Shown: one piece after another, positions 42,627 to 52,479 of the stretch
How positions within the stretch are numbered: the stretch's first letter is position 1
How the letters are laid out: each line of letters begins with the position of its first letter
NCBI RefSeq assembly: GCF_010726245.1
Contig: NZ_AP022561.1
Coordinates: 3,968,001-4,032,000, forward strand
Length of the DNA: 64,000 nucleotides
Reading direction: 5' to 3'
Origin: Mycolicibacterium aichiense
GTDB lineage: Bacteria > Actinomycetota > Actinomycetes > Mycobacteriales > Mycobacteriaceae
Made by a program: the position numbers and the translations under genes
Notes under the pieces: model-generated
Databases searched by the model: none
What the model was told of the DNA's origin: nothing
The model's input: only the letters and a program-made list of their open reading frames with translations

Positions 42627-44620
42627 GCGACGACAGCCACAACGGCGACGTGCCGCCGGTCACCGAGTTACTGGCGTTGGCGGTGTCCGCACTCGGCGGC
42701 GCCGAGCGCCCCGGGCAGGTGCAGATGGCCGAGGCGGTCGCGAACGCCTTCGCCGAGGGCGAGCATCTGGCGGTGCAGGCCGGCACCGGGACCGGCAAGT
42801 CGCTGGCCTACCTGATCCCGTCAATCGCCCGCGCGGTGTCGGAGGGGTCGCCCGTCGTGGTGTCCACGGCGACGATCGCGCTGCAACGCCAGCTCGTCGA
42901 CCGCGATCTACCCAGGCTGGTCGACGCGTTGGCACCCGCCCTGCCTCGGCGACCCAAGTTCGCGTTGCTGAAAGGGCGGCGAAATTATCTGTGCCTGAAC
43001 AAGATTCACAACGGAAGCGCAGACGAGTCGGGTGACGCATCGCAGGAGGAACTGTTCGAGCCCGTCGCGGCGAGCGCGCTGGGCCGTGATGTCGCCCGGT
43101 TGACGGCATGGGCGTCGTCCACCGAGACCGGCGATCGTGACGAGCTGACACCGGGTGTGCCCGACCGGTCCTGGACGCAGGTCAGCGTTTCGGCCCGGGA
43201 ATGCCTCGGCATGGCGCGCTGCCCGTACGGCACCGACTGCTTCTCCGAACGGGCGCGCGGTGAAGCCGGCCGCGCCGAGGTCATCGTCACCAACCACGCG
43301 CTGCTGGCGATCGACGCGATCGCCGATGCCGCGGTGCTGCCCGAGCACGAGTATCTGGTGGTCGACGAGGCCCATGAACTGGTGGACCGGGTGACGTCGG
43401 TGGCCACCGGTGAACTGACCCCCGCCCCGCTGGGAGTGGCCGTCCGGCGGATCTCCCGCCTGGTCAGCCCGGCGCTGGTGCAACGGATGGACGCGGCGGT
43501 GGCGACGTTCTCCTCGGCGATCCACGACGCGCAGCCGGGCCGGCTCGACTACCTCGACGACGAGTTGGCCACCTACCTGACCGCATTGCGGGATGCGGCC
43601 GCCGCCGCCCGAGGCGACATCGACCCGGCGCCCAAGGACCCGAAGGCCGCCGCGGCCCGCAACGAGGCGATCGCGGCGCTGACCGAGATCGGCGACGCGG
43701 CGTCGCGGGTGCTGGACTCGTTTGTCCCGGCCATCCCCGACCGCACCGAGGTGGTGTGGCTGGACCACGAAGATAACCGCGGAACCCTCCGTCCGGTGTT
43801 GCGCGTCGCCCCGCTCTCGGTGGCCGGGCTGCTGCGCACCCGGCTATTCGACAGTGCAACAACGATTTTGACGTCAGCAACGCTGACCGTCGGCGGTTCG
43901 TTCGACGCAATGGCTGGCGCCTGGGGGCTGGGCGGCGGACCCAAGTGGACCGGACTGGACGTCGGCTCCCCCTTCGAGCACGCCAAGTCCGGGATCCTCT
44001 ACGTCGCGGCGCATCTGCCGCCGCCGGGCCGGGATTCCGCAGGCTCCCCCGAACAGGTCGACGAGATCGCCGGACTCATCGAGGCGGCCGGCGGACGCAC
44101 CCTGGGGCTGTTCTCCTCGATGCGCGCCGCCAAGGCGGCGACCGAGGCGCTGCGGGCCCGCATCGACACCCCGATCCTCTGCCAAGGGGACGACAACACC
44201 GCGGCGCTGGTCGAGAAGTTCGCCGCCGACCCCGAGACGTCGCTGTTCGGCACGCTGTCGCTGTGGCAGGGCGTCGATGTGCCGGGGCCGTCGCTGTCGC
44301 TGGTGCTCATCGACCGCATCCCGTTCCCCCGACCCGACGATCCGCTGCTGACGGCGCGGCAGCGGGCCGTCGCCGCGCGGGGCGGCAACGGGTTCATGAC
44401 GGTCGCCGCCGCCCATGCCGCCCTGCTCCTCGCCCAGGGGGCGGGCCGGTTGCTGCGTCGCGCCGACGACCGGGGCGTCGTGGCGGTTCTGGATTCACGG
44501 ATGGCGACCGCGCGATACGGCGGCTACCTGCGCGCGTCGCTGCCGCCGTTTTGGCCGACCACCGATCCCGAGCGCGTCAAGCAGGCACTTCAGCGCCTAC
44601 GCGACGGGGGCCCGCCGTGA
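42623..44620 (+). CDS. dinG: ATP-dependent DNA helicase DinG (XPD-like, Fe-S)
   Basis: A 665-residue SF2 5'-3' helicase. Walker A AGTGTGKS (53-60), iron-sulfur cysteines Cys124, Cys194, Cys200 and Cys206 (NYLCLNK; ECLGMARCPYGTDCF), DEAH box VVDEAH (246-251), and C-terminal LGLFSSMRAAK, LWQGVDVPG and GAGRLLRRADDRG motifs. It unwinds R-loops, D-loops and G-quadruplexes. GTGA overlap with pncB, as in the Rv1329c-Rv1330c order. It ends 73 bp before the metalloprotease gene. Confidence 0.94.
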   Translation: MSDDSHNGDVPPVTELLALAVSALGGAERPGQVQMAEAVANAFAEGEHLAVQAGTGTGKSLAYLIPSIARAVSEGSPVVVSTATIALQRQLVDRDLPRLVDALAPALPRRPKFALLKGRRNYLCLNKIHNGSADESGDASQEELFEPVAASALGRDVARLTAWASSTETGDRDELTPGVPDRSWTQVSVSARECLGMARCPYGTDCFSERARGEAGRAEVIVTNHALLAIDAIADAAVLPEHEYLVVDEAHELVDRVTSVATGELTPAPLGVAVRRISRLVSPALVQRMDAAVATFSSAIHDAQPGRLDYLDDELATYLTALRDAAAAARGDIDPAPKDPKAAAARNEAIAALTEIGDAASRVLDSFVPAIPDRTEVVWLDHEDNRGTLRPVLRVAPLSVAGLLRTRLFDSATTILTSATLTVGGSFDAMAGAWGLGGGPKWTGLDVGSPFEHAKSGILYVAAHLPPPGRDSAGSPEQVDEIAGLIEAAGGRTLGLFSSMRAAKAATEALRARIDTPILCQGDDNTAALVEKFAADPETSLFGTLSLWQGVDVPGPSLSLVLIDRIPFPRPDDPLLTARQRAVAARGGNGFMTVAAAHAALLLAQGAGRLLRRADDRGVVAVLDSRMATARYGGYLRASLPPFWPTTDPERVKQALQRLRDGGPP

Positions 44621-44693
44621 GTTGGCATCGGTAGCGGCAGGCGGACGGCACAATGGTGAGAGCAAATTTCGATGCCTCGGAGAGGGTGGCCCC

Positions 44694-46136
44694 ATGCGCC
44701 GACGACACCTCGCACGCCTGCTCGCCGTCGCGAGCGCCGCTGTGGTGCTGGCCGGCTGCGGCACCACCATCTCCGGAAAGGCCGTGTCCGTCTTCGACGA
44801 TCCGTTCAAGGTCGGCGGCCTGCAGGCGGTGGACGGCGCCAGCGGTCTGCGCTCGGACGCGGAGAAGCCGACGCGCAAGGTCTTGCACAGTGACGGCGGC
44901 AAGGACGACGAGATCGGCGCCCAGTCGGTCAGCGATCTGGAGTCGTTCTGGAAGGACAACTACGCGGGCTCGTTCGACGGGGAGTTCCGGCCCGTCAAGG
45001 ACCTGATCTCCTGGGACTCCAACGAATACGACGGCGAATTCTGCGGCGACACCACCTCCGACCTGATCAATGCCGGCTTCTGCGAGGACGACAACACCAT
45101 CGGCTGGGATCGCGGCGTACTGCTGCCCGCGCTGCGAAAGGCCAACGGCGACATGGCAATCACGATGGTGCTGGCTCACGAATACGGGCACGCCATTCAG
45201 AAAATGGCCAAGCTCAACAAGAAGGGCACCCCCACTCTGGTCGCCGAGCAACAGGCCGACTGCCTCGCCGGCGTCTACATCCGGTGGGTGGCCGAAGGCA
45301 ACTCGAAACGATTCACCCTGAGCACCGGCGACGGGCTGAACAACCTTCTGGCCGCGATGATCTCGTTCCGCGACCCGCTGCTGAGCCAAGACGATTACGC
45401 CGACGGCGGCGACGAGCACGGGTCGGCGTTCGAGCGGATCTCGGCGTTCCAGACCGGGTTCACCGACGGACCGTCCTCGTGTGCGGCCATCGACGCCCAA
45501 GAGATCGGCCAGCGCCGCGGAGACCTGCCGATCGAACTGCAGCGCGACCAGACCGGTGAGTGGCCGGTCAGCGAGGAGTCGGTCCGCTCGATCATCGAGG
45601 CGATGAACATCCTGTTCACGCCGAAGAACCCGCCCACCCTGAGCCTGGACGCCGGGTCGGCGTCGAAATGCCCCGACGCCCGGCCCAGCCCGCCGGTGTC
45701 CTACTGCCCGGCCAGCAACACGATCGCCATCGACCTGCCGGGGTTGGAGAAGATGGGCGCCTTCAACGAAGGTCAGGACAACGTCCTGGTCACCGGTGAC
45801 AACACCGCCTATTCCGTGCTGGTGTCGCGCTACATGCTGGCGCTGCAGCACGAGCGCGGCGGCCTGGTGCTCGACAACGCCGAAGCCGGTTTGCGCACCG
45901 CGTGCCTGACGGGCGTCGCCACCACCAAGCTGTCCAAGGAGGTCACCACCCCCGACGGCAACACCGTGGCGCTGACGGCCGGCGACATCGACGAGGCGGT
46001 GTCGGGTCTGCTGACCAACGGCCTGGTCGCCGGCGACGTCAACGGCGAGTCGGTGCCCGCAGGCTTCAATCGCATCGACGCCTTCCGCATCGGAGTGCTC
46101 GGCGATCAGGACCGCTGCATCAAGCGCTTCCCCTAG
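44694..46136 (+). CDS. Lipoprotein neutral zinc metalloprotease
   Basis: A 480-residue exported lipoprotein (lipobox VLAGC, Cys22) with the zinc motif His162-Glu163-x2-His166 in VLAHEYGHAIQKM. The downstream VAEQQADCLAGVYIRW supplies the third ligand, the YpfJ-type gluzincin arrangement. Cysteine pairs in GEFCGDTT, NAGFCEDD, SKCPDA and VSYCPAS suggest disulfides. ATG at 44694 gives the signal peptide; earlier in-frame codons lie within dinG. It is not part of the M. tuberculosis gene order I recall at this point, so it may be an insertion. Confidence 0.85.
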   Translation: MRRRHLARLLAVASAAVVLAGCGTTISGKAVSVFDDPFKVGGLQAVDGASGLRSDAEKPTRKVLHSDGGKDDEIGAQSVSDLESFWKDNYAGSFDGEFRPVKDLISWDSNEYDGEFCGDTTSDLINAGFCEDDNTIGWDRGVLLPALRKANGDMAITMVLAHEYGHAIQKMAKLNKKGTPTLVAEQQADCLAGVYIRWVAEGNSKRFTLSTGDGLNNLLAAMISFRDPLLSQDDYADGGDEHGSAFERISAFQTGFTDGPSSCAAIDAQEIGQRRGDLPIELQRDQTGEWPVSEESVRSIIEAMNILFTPKNPPTLSLDAGSASKCPDARPSPPVSYCPASNTIAIDLPGLEKMGAFNEGQDNVLVTGDNTAYSVLVSRYMLALQHERGGLVLDNAEAGLRTACLTGVATTKLSKEVTTPDGNTVALTAGDIDEAVSGLLTNGLVAGDVNGESVPAGFNRIDAFRIGVLGDQDRCIKRFP

Positions 46137-46148
46137 GACGGCGCCCGG

Positions 46149-46204
46149 CGAGTGTGCATGGAGATCGGGATGTGGACGCCGTTCGCGATCTGGGCGCACA
46201 CTCG
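46149..46204. repeat. 56-bp imperfect inverted repeat before the HTH gene
   Basis: Left arm 46149-46167 (CGAGTGTGCATGGAGATCG) and right arm 46186-46204 (CGATCTGGGCGCACACTCG) pair at 15 of 19 positions with 9-bp and 6-bp perfect blocks. The element begins 13 bases after the metalloprotease stop and ends 6 bases before the next start. It has the same total length and CGA...TCG ends as the hairpin at 6414-6469. It may be a terminator or a dispersed palindromic element. Confidence 0.6.
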
Positions 46205-46209
46205 ATGAT

Positions 46210-46710
46210 GTGGATCCCCTGGAATCGGTGCGCGCGGCGTACGACGCTCAACAACGGGCCGAGGCGGTAACAGCCGAGGCCGTGCACCAAGCGCACGAGG
46301 CAGGCAGAACGTGGCAGGAAATCGGCGAGGCGCTCGGTGTGTCCCATCAGACCGCAGTGCAGCGCTACGGAAACCCGAGTCCGCTCGCCGACGCCGACGA
46401 GTTGGCCAGGACCGTGATCGACGATCTTGCGCACGGCCGGTGGTCCGATGTCAGTGCCCGCTTCGACACCACAATGCGCGAGCAACTCACCGACGAGGCG
46501 CTCGCCTTCGGCTGGGCTGAGATCGCCACAAGGGCTGGCGCCTATCAGAACCACGGAGACATCACAGCCGTGCGGATCGGCGAGGTCACGACCACCAACA
46601 CCCGGCTGTCCTTCGAGGCGGGAGATTTCGTCGCTCGCATCACCTTCCGCGACGACGAGACGATTGCCGGGCTGTTCATCCTGAATCCCGACGCGGCCGC
46701 CGCGATGTAA
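46210..46710 (+). CDS. Helix-turn-helix protein with C-terminal DUF3887-like domain
   Basis: A 166-residue protein. Residues 5-55 form a helix-turn-helix typical of small mycobacterial regulators (AHEAGRTWQEIGEALGVSHQTAVQRYG). Residues 65-160 resemble the DUF3887 fold (ARTVIDDLAHGRWSDVSARFDTTMREQLT, ending IAGLFILNPD). GTG start at 46210. DNA binding is likely; the second domain may bind a small ligand. It stops two bases before the convergent MspA-like porin. Confidence 0.75.
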   Translation: MDPLESVRAAYDAQQRAEAVTAEAVHQAHEAGRTWQEIGEALGVSHQTAVQRYGNPSPLADADELARTVIDDLAHGRWSDVSARFDTTMREQLTDEALAFGWAEIATRAGAYQNHGDITAVRIGEVTTTNTRLSFEAGDFVARITFRDDETIAGLFILNPDAAAAM

Positions 46711-46711
46711 G

Positions 46712-47446
46712 CTAGATCTTCTTCGTCACCCCGTACCAGGACAGGATCGCATCGCCTTCATCGGTGGACTTGCTCAGCGTGGCATAGGAACGGATGAACG
46801 ACTCCCCCACGCAGCCATCGATTTTCACGTGGAAGTTGCTGATGGACACCCACGGCCGGTCGCCCTTGTACTGCTTCTTGGTCACCGGAACGATGTTGAT
46901 GATGCCGGGCTTGAGACCGACGGTGATGGCGCCGCCGACGTTGCCGCCGATACCGGGCAGCAGACCCTCGGCCGCGTTGTTGGGGAAGTCCAGCCCGATG
47001 ATTCCGAGCGACGAGTTCACCCCGATCGTTCCGCCAAGGGCGACGCCGTTGGAGGTGCTCATGTCGATGCCGCACCCGATCTGGTAGCCGACCTCGAACA
47101 CTCCCCTCGGGTTCTCGCCGGGGCCGTCGAGCGCGCCGTTGAAGATGCCGCTCACGGAGTACTCCCGTGAGGAGATGGCGGTGGTCAGCGGAGCGATCGG
47201 CATCTGCACCTCGTCGCTCGCCGAAATCGTCAGCGTCCATCCGTCCGGCGATTTCGTGATGGCCGGCGGCGTCGAGGCCACCTTCCCGTCATCGACCGGC
47301 GGTGCGGCCGGGTCGGCCGCGGCGACGGGCTGACTCAAGTCGGGGCCGCCGGGATCAGGATCGGCCGATGCCGGTACCGGCGCGGCCAACAAGGTGCCCA
47401 CCAGCGCCATCAGCGCTGCGCGACGAACGAACACTGCCCCGAACAC
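46712..47446 (-). CDS. MspA-family porin, cysteine-containing subgroup (copy 3)
   Basis: A third member of the MspA-like family, 244 residues: signal peptide (RRAALMALVGTLLAAPVPASA), Pro/Ala spacer, FEVGYQIGCGIDM, INIVPVTKKQYKGD, VKIDGCVGESFIRSYATLSKST and a WYGVTKKI end. Its cysteines Cys125 and Cys212 align with those of the two copies at 23 kb. GTG at 47446 has GGGAAG directly against it; GTG at 47434 (residue 5) is an alternative with a spacer of 11. It is isolated from the other copies, between the HTH gene and glgP. Confidence 0.78.
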   Translation of the reverse strand: MFGAVFVRRAALMALVGTLLAAPVPASADPDPGGPDLSQPVAAADPAAPPVDDGKVASTPPAITKSPDGWTLTISASDEVQMPIAPLTTAISSREYSVSGIFNGALDGPGENPRGVFEVGYQIGCGIDMSTSNGVALGGTIGVNSSLGIIGLDFPNNAAEGLLPGIGGNVGGAITVGLKPGIINIVPVTKKQYKGDRPWVSISNFHVKIDGCVGESFIRSYATLSKSTDEGDAILSWYGVTKKI

Positions 47447-47552
47447 CTTCCCGGCTGCCGATGGTCCGCCCCAATGCGGGACCCCTCGACATCCTGTTGG
47501 GAACCTACAGGTGGCTCCCCTGCCCTGCTAACCGGTTCAGCAACTCCCGGCG

Positions 47553-50135
47553 TTACGCCAGCGTGACGAGACCGAGCTCGTTGTCGCCGGCCAGCAGCGG
47601 ATGGTGCGGCAGCACGCGGACGGTGTAGCCCACCGAACCGGCCACCGGCAGCGGGGTCGTCGTCGAGAAGATGTCGGTCCCGCCGTCACCGGAACCCGAG
47701 TGCACCATGTCCACGGTGACGGGGTCCTGCAGCGCGTCGGAGGCATCGACCCGGCCGAGCACCGCCTGCACGTCGACCTCGTCCGGTTTCAGCCCGGCCA
47801 GCGCGACGGTCGCGGTCAGCGTCAGCTCCGACCCCAGCAGCGGTGTGTCGGGCAGCCCGGTGCTGTCGACATCGGTGATCTCGATGTGCGGCCAGGCCTC
47901 CCGGACACGCTGCCGGTAGGCCGACAGCTCACGGGCCGCCCCGAACGGCAAACCGTCGATCGGCGCGCTGGTGCGGCGGAACGACTGAGCAGCGGGCGCG
48001 TAGTACTTCTCGGTGTAGTCGCGCACCATCCGGGACGCCAGCACCTTGGGTCCGAGGCCCTGCAAGGTGTGCCGGACCATCTCCACCCAGCGGTTCGGCA
48101 CACCCTTGTCGTCCCGGTCGTAGAACGTCGGCGTCACCGACTGTTCGAGCAGGTTGTAGAGCGCCGCAGCTTCGATGTCGTCGCGGCGGTTCTCGTCGGC
48201 CAGCCCGTCGGCCGTCGGTATCTCCCAACCGTTTTCGCCGTCATACCACTCGTCCCACCAGCCGTCGCGGATGGACAGGTTCAGTCCCCCGTTCAGCGCG
48301 CTCTTCATACCCGACGTGCCGCAGGCTTCCAGCGGACGAAGCGGGTTGTTCAGCCACACATCGCAGCCCCAGTACAACTGGCGGGCCATCGACATGTCGT
48401 AGTCGGGCAGGAAGGCGATGCGGTGGCGGACTTCCGGCCGGTCGGCGAACTTCACGATCTGCTGGATCAACGCCTTGCCCGCATCGTCGGCGGGGTGCGA
48501 CTTACCTGCGACGATCAGCTGCAGCGGCCTGTCCTTGTCGAGCAGCAGCGCCTCGAGGCGCTGCGGATCACGCAGCATCAGAGTCAGACGCTTGTAGGTG
48601 GGCACCCGGCGGGCGAAACCGATGGTCAGCACATCAGGATCGAAAGCCGTTGCAATCCAGCCGAGTTCGGCCTCGGAGGCGCCGCGCTCCAGCCACGACC
48701 GGCGCAGCCGCTGGCGCACGTCTTCGACCAGCAGCGCGCGCAGCTGAGAACGAATCCACCAGATGTGACCGGTGTCGACCTGTTGCAGCCTCGCCCAGAC
48801 ATTCGGCTCGCGCAGCGCCTCGGTGGAGCCGGCGAGTTCCCGGCCGAGCTCGATCCACTGCGGCGCCGCCCAGGTCGGCCCGTGCACACCGTTGGTGATC
48901 GAGCCGATCGGCACCTCGGCCGGGTCGAAGCCGGGCCACAGCTCGTCGAACATCGCGCGGCTGACGCGCCCATGCAGCAGGGACACCCCGTTCGCGCGCT
49001 GCGCCAACCGCAAGCCCATGTGCGCCATGTTGAACTTCGACGGGTCGTCCTCGGCGCCGAACGCCAGCACCCGTCCGACCGGAACCTCCGGCAACAGGCC
49101 ATCTTTCCCGTCATCGCCGAAGTACATCTGCACCATCTCCACCGGGAAGCGGTCGATTCCCGCCGGGACCGGAGTGTGGGTGGTGAACACCGTGCTGGCC
49201 CGCACGAGCGTCAGCGCGGTATCGAAATCCAGCTTCTGCTCGGAGATGTATTCGCGGATCCGCTCCACCCCCAGGAAGCCCGCGTGGCCCTCGTTCATGT
49301 GATACACGTCCGGGGCGGGCCGACCCTCGATGGCGGTGAACGCACGGATGGCCCGGATGCCGCCGATCCCGGCGAGCAACTCCTGCTTGATGCGGTGCTC
49401 CTGGTCGCCGCCGTAGAGCCGGTCGGTGACGGTGCGCAGATCGTGTTCGTTTTCGGGGATATCAGAATCCAAGAGCAGCAGCGGGATCCGGCCCACCTGG
49501 GCCACCCACACCCTGGCGCGCAGCACCTTGGCGTCCGGCATCGCCAGCTCGACGAGCACCGGCGCGCCCGCCGCGTCCGCCAGCAGGCGAAGCGGCAGCC
49601 CCTGCGGATCCAGCGACGGATAGTTCTCGTGCTGCCAGCCGTCGGCAGTCAGAGATTGCCGGAAATACCCGGACCGGTAGTACAAGCCGACAGCGATCAG
49701 CGGCAGCCCCAGATCCGATGCCGACTTCAAATGATCGCCGGCCAGAATGCCCAGGCCGCCCGAATAGTTCGGCAAGACTTCGGCGACGCCGAACTCCATC
49801 GAGAAGTACGCGATACCTGACGGCATCGACTTGGAGTCCTGCTCCTGGTACCACATCGGCCGGCTCAGATAGTCGTCCAGATCTGCGGCCAACTGATCGA
49901 GAGCGTTGAGGAACTGCTCGTCCTCAGCCAGCTCGTCGAGCCGCGCCGGGGCGACCGCACCGAGCAGCGCAACCGGATCCTGACCGGCCTGTTGCCACAG
50001 TCGCGGATCGATCGAGGCGAACAGATCTTGTGTTGGCTTGTCCCACGACCAGCGCAGGTTGGTCGACAATCGGCCGAGGGCTGCGAGCCGCTCGGGCAAA
50101 TGGGCACGGACCGTGAATCTGCGGAGGGCCTTCAC
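47553..50135 (-). CDS. glgP: Alpha-glucan (glycogen/maltodextrin) phosphorylase
   Basis: An 860-residue PLP-dependent phosphorylase that releases glucose-1-phosphate from alpha-1,4-glucan ends. N-terminal LRRFTVRAHLPERLAALGRLSTNLRWSW marks the bacterial GlgP/MalP-like group. Features: YFSMEFGVAEVLPNYSGGLGILAGDH, HMNEGHAGFL and the PLP Lys in EACGTSGMKSALNGG. GTG start. It is transcribed away from glgE across 231 bp. In M. tuberculosis the same divergent pair is Rv1328/Rv1327c; it balances storage glucan and GlgE-made capsule glucan. Confidence 0.95.
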   Translation of the reverse strand: MKALRRFTVRAHLPERLAALGRLSTNLRWSWDKPTQDLFASIDPRLWQQAGQDPVALLGAVAPARLDELAEDEQFLNALDQLAADLDDYLSRPMWYQEQDSKSMPSGIAYFSMEFGVAEVLPNYSGGLGILAGDHLKSASDLGLPLIAVGLYYRSGYFRQSLTADGWQHENYPSLDPQGLPLRLLADAAGAPVLVELAMPDAKVLRARVWVAQVGRIPLLLLDSDIPENEHDLRTVTDRLYGGDQEHRIKQELLAGIGGIRAIRAFTAIEGRPAPDVYHMNEGHAGFLGVERIREYISEQKLDFDTALTLVRASTVFTTHTPVPAGIDRFPVEMVQMYFGDDGKDGLLPEVPVGRVLAFGAEDDPSKFNMAHMGLRLAQRANGVSLLHGRVSRAMFDELWPGFDPAEVPIGSITNGVHGPTWAAPQWIELGRELAGSTEALREPNVWARLQQVDTGHIWWIRSQLRALLVEDVRQRLRRSWLERGASEAELGWIATAFDPDVLTIGFARRVPTYKRLTLMLRDPQRLEALLLDKDRPLQLIVAGKSHPADDAGKALIQQIVKFADRPEVRHRIAFLPDYDMSMARQLYWGCDVWLNNPLRPLEACGTSGMKSALNGGLNLSIRDGWWDEWYDGENGWEIPTADGLADENRRDDIEAAALYNLLEQSVTPTFYDRDDKGVPNRWVEMVRHTLQGLGPKVLASRMVRDYTEKYYAPAAQSFRRTSAPIDGLPFGAARELSAYRQRVREAWPHIEITDVDSTGLPDTPLLGSELTLTATVALAGLKPDEVDVQAVLGRVDASDALQDPVTVDMVHSGSGDGGTDIFSTTTPLPVAGSVGYTVRVLPHHPLLAGDNELGLVTLA

Positions 50136-50366
50136 GCGTTCCTACCTTACTGAGACCCCTGGTGCGGTTGGCGTGAGCATGCGCTTCTTCCGCAGGCCGT
50201 CATTCTTCGCACTACGGTGTGAAGAGGGCGCGATGCGGTTACCCCGAGGGTCAAGAAGACTCACGACCGGTGCAGCGACCAGGGTTGCTGCGCCACGACA
50301 ACGAGAAACCGACTCAAGCCGACGCGGAGCAGACCACGTCGCACAGGTCAGGAATGGAGTGGTTGG

Positions 50367-52454
50367 GTGCCCGGTCGTATCGAGATCGATGACGTCGCGC
50401 CCGTTGTGTCCTGCGGTACCTATCCCGCCAAGGCGGTCGTCGGCGAAGTCGTGCCGGTCGCCGGGACGGTGTGGCGCGAGGGGCATGACGCGGTGGCGGC
50501 GACGTTGGTGGTGCGCTACCTCGGAACTGCTCACCCTCAGCTCGGGCAGAATCCGGCCCGGCGCGTCAAGGCCCTCGAGGGTGCCGAACTGACCGAGGCG
50601 TCCCCCGCGGTCAGCCGGGTCAAACCCCAGCTGTACCCGATGGAGATGGGCCGCACCCCCGACGTCTTCCACGGCCAGTTCGTGCCCGACCGGGTGGGCC
50701 TGTGGACATTCCGGATCGACGGCTGGGGCGATCCGCTCACCACGTGGCGGCACAACGTCACCGTCAAGCTCCACGCCGGTCAGGGCGAGTCGGAGCTGAA
50801 CAACGACCTGATCGTCGGCGGCAATCTGCTGGCCCGCGCCGCCACTGGAGTGCCGCGTGACCGCCGCGCGCCGCTGCTGGAGGCCGCGGCGGCACTTCGC
50901 GAATCCGGAGACCCGCTGACCCGCGCGGCCCTGGCACTCTCGCACGAGGTCACCGAACTACTGGCCCAGTTTCCGCTGCGTGAGCTCGTCACCCGGGGTA
51001 GCACGTACGGGATCTGGGTGGATCGGCCGTTGGCGCGGTGCAGCGCCTGGTATGAACTGTTCCCCCGGTCCACCGGTGGCCGCGACGAGGACGGCCGGCC
51101 CGTGCACGGCACGTTCGAGACCGCCGCGGCGGCCCTCCCGCGGGTCGCGTCGATGGGGTTCAACGTCGTGTACCTGCCGCCCATCCACCCGATCGGCAAG
51201 GTGCACCGCAAGGGCCGCAACAACACCGTCACTGCCGAACCGGGCGATGTGGGGTCGCCCTGGGCGATCGGCAGCGACGAGGGCGGCCACGACGCCGTCC
51301 ACCCCGAACTCGGGACGATCGAGGACTTCGACCGGTTCGTCGACGCGGCGCGCGACAACGGGTTGGAGGTCGCACTCGACCTGGCGCTGCAGTGCGCTCC
51401 GGATCACCCGTGGGCCAAGAATCACCGGGAATGGTTCACCGAGCTGCCCGACGGCACCATCGCCTACGCAGAGAACCCGCCGAAGAAGTACCAGGACATC
51501 TACCCGCTGAACTTCGACAACGATCCCGGCGGCCTCTACGACGAGGTACTGCGAGTGGTGCGGCACTGGATGGACCACGGCATCAAGATCTTTCGGGTAG
51601 ACAACCCGCACACCAAGCCGCCGAACTTCTGGGCATGGCTGATCAGCCAGGTCAAGGCCATCGACCCCGACGTGCTATTCCTGGCGGAGGCGTTCACCCG
51701 CCCCGCGCGCCTGAACGGGCTTGCGAAACTCGGCTTCACGCAGTCGTATTCGTACTTCACCTGGCGTACCGCCAAGTGGGAGATCGAGGAGTTCGGCCGC
51801 CAGATCGCGGAGCACGCCGACTACACCCGCCCAAACCTCTTCGTCAATACGCCCGACATCCTGCACGAGAGTCTGCAGCACGGCGGTCCGGGCATGTTCG
51901 CGATCCGGGCTGTGCTGGCCTCGACCATGGGCAGCTCGTGGGGCGTGTACTCCGGCTTCGAGCTCTTCGAGCATCTACCGGTGCGCGACGGCAGCGAGGA
52001 GTACCTGGACTCCGAGAAATACGAGCTGCGGCCTCGCGACTTCGAGGCGGCCCTGGCCCAGGGCCAGTCACTGGAGCCATTCCTGCGGCGGCTCAATGAG
52101 ATTCGCCACCTCCACCCCGCGCTGTGCGAGATGCGCACCATCACCTTCCACCACGTCGACAACGATGCACTGCTGGCCTACAGCAAGTTCGACCCGGTAT
52201 CCGGCGACACCGTGCTGGTGGTGGTGACATTGAACCCATTCGGCCCCGAGGAAGGCACCCTGTGGCTAGACATGGCCGCTTTGGGTATGCAGCCCTATGA
52301 CCGCTTCTGGGTGCGCGACGAGATCACCGGGGAGGAATACCAATGGGGGCAGTCGAACTATGTGCGACTGGAACCGGCCCGGGCCGTCGCGCACATCCTG
52401 AACATGCCGTTGGTCCCGCAGGAGCAAAGAGCAGTTCTGCTGCGCCGGGAATGA
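50367..52454 (+). CDS. glgE: Alpha-1,4-glucan:maltose-1-phosphate maltosyltransferase
   Basis: A 695-residue GH13_3 enzyme that extends alpha-1,4-glucans from maltose-1-phosphate. Residues 1-130 form the N-terminal beta domain, followed by a helical insert and a TIM-barrel with catalytic Asp412 ([10 protein letters not shown]) and Glu441 (FLAEAFTRP). [16 protein letters not shown] and the C-terminal [17 protein letters not shown] are typical. GTG start. glgB follows after 25 bp, so polymerase and branching enzyme are co-expressed to make branched capsular/cytosolic glucan. Toxic maltose-1-phosphate build-up on its loss is known in mycobacteria. Confidence 0.96.
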   Translation: MPGRIEIDDVAPVVSCGTYPAKAVVGEVVPVAGTVWREGHDAVAATLVVRYLGTAHPQLGQNPARRVKALEGAELTEASPAVSRVKPQLYPMEMGRTPDVFHGQFVPDRVGLWTFRIDGWGDPLTTWRHNVTVKLHAGQGESELNNDLIVGGNLLARAATGVPRDRRAPLLEAAAALRESGDPLTRAALALSHEVTELLAQFPLRELVTRGSTYGIWVDRPLARCSAWYELFPRSTGGRDEDGRPVHGTFETAAAALPRVASMGFNVVYLPPIHPIGKVHRKGRNNTVTAEPGDVGSPWAIGSDEGGHDAVHPELGTIEDFDRFVDAARDNGLEVALDLALQCAPDHPWAKNHREWFTELPDGTIAYAENPPKKYQDIYPLNFDNDPGGLYDEVLRVVRHWMDHGIKIFRVDNPHTKPPNFWAWLISQVKAIDPDVLFLAEAFTRPARLNGLAKLGFTQSYSYFTWRTAKWEIEEFGRQIAEHADYTRPNLFVNTPDILHESLQHGGPGMFAIRAVLASTMGSSWGVYSGFELFEHLPVRDGSEEYLDSEKYELRPRDFEAALAQGQSLEPFLRRLNEIRHLHPALCEMRTITFHHVDNDALLAYSKFDPVSGDTVLVVVTLNPFGPEEGTLWLDMAALGMQPYDRFWVRDEITGEEYQWGQSNYVRLEPARAVAHILNMPLVPQEQRAVLLRRE

Positions 52455-52479
52455 CGGGAACGACGAAGGAGCCTTCCCT

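Noticed and set aside
41331..44416. Possible CRISPR or tandem-repeat array in GC-rich coding sequence
   Set aside because: No regular repeat-spacer pattern; apparent repeats are codon bias. No CRISPR array was seen anywhere in the window.
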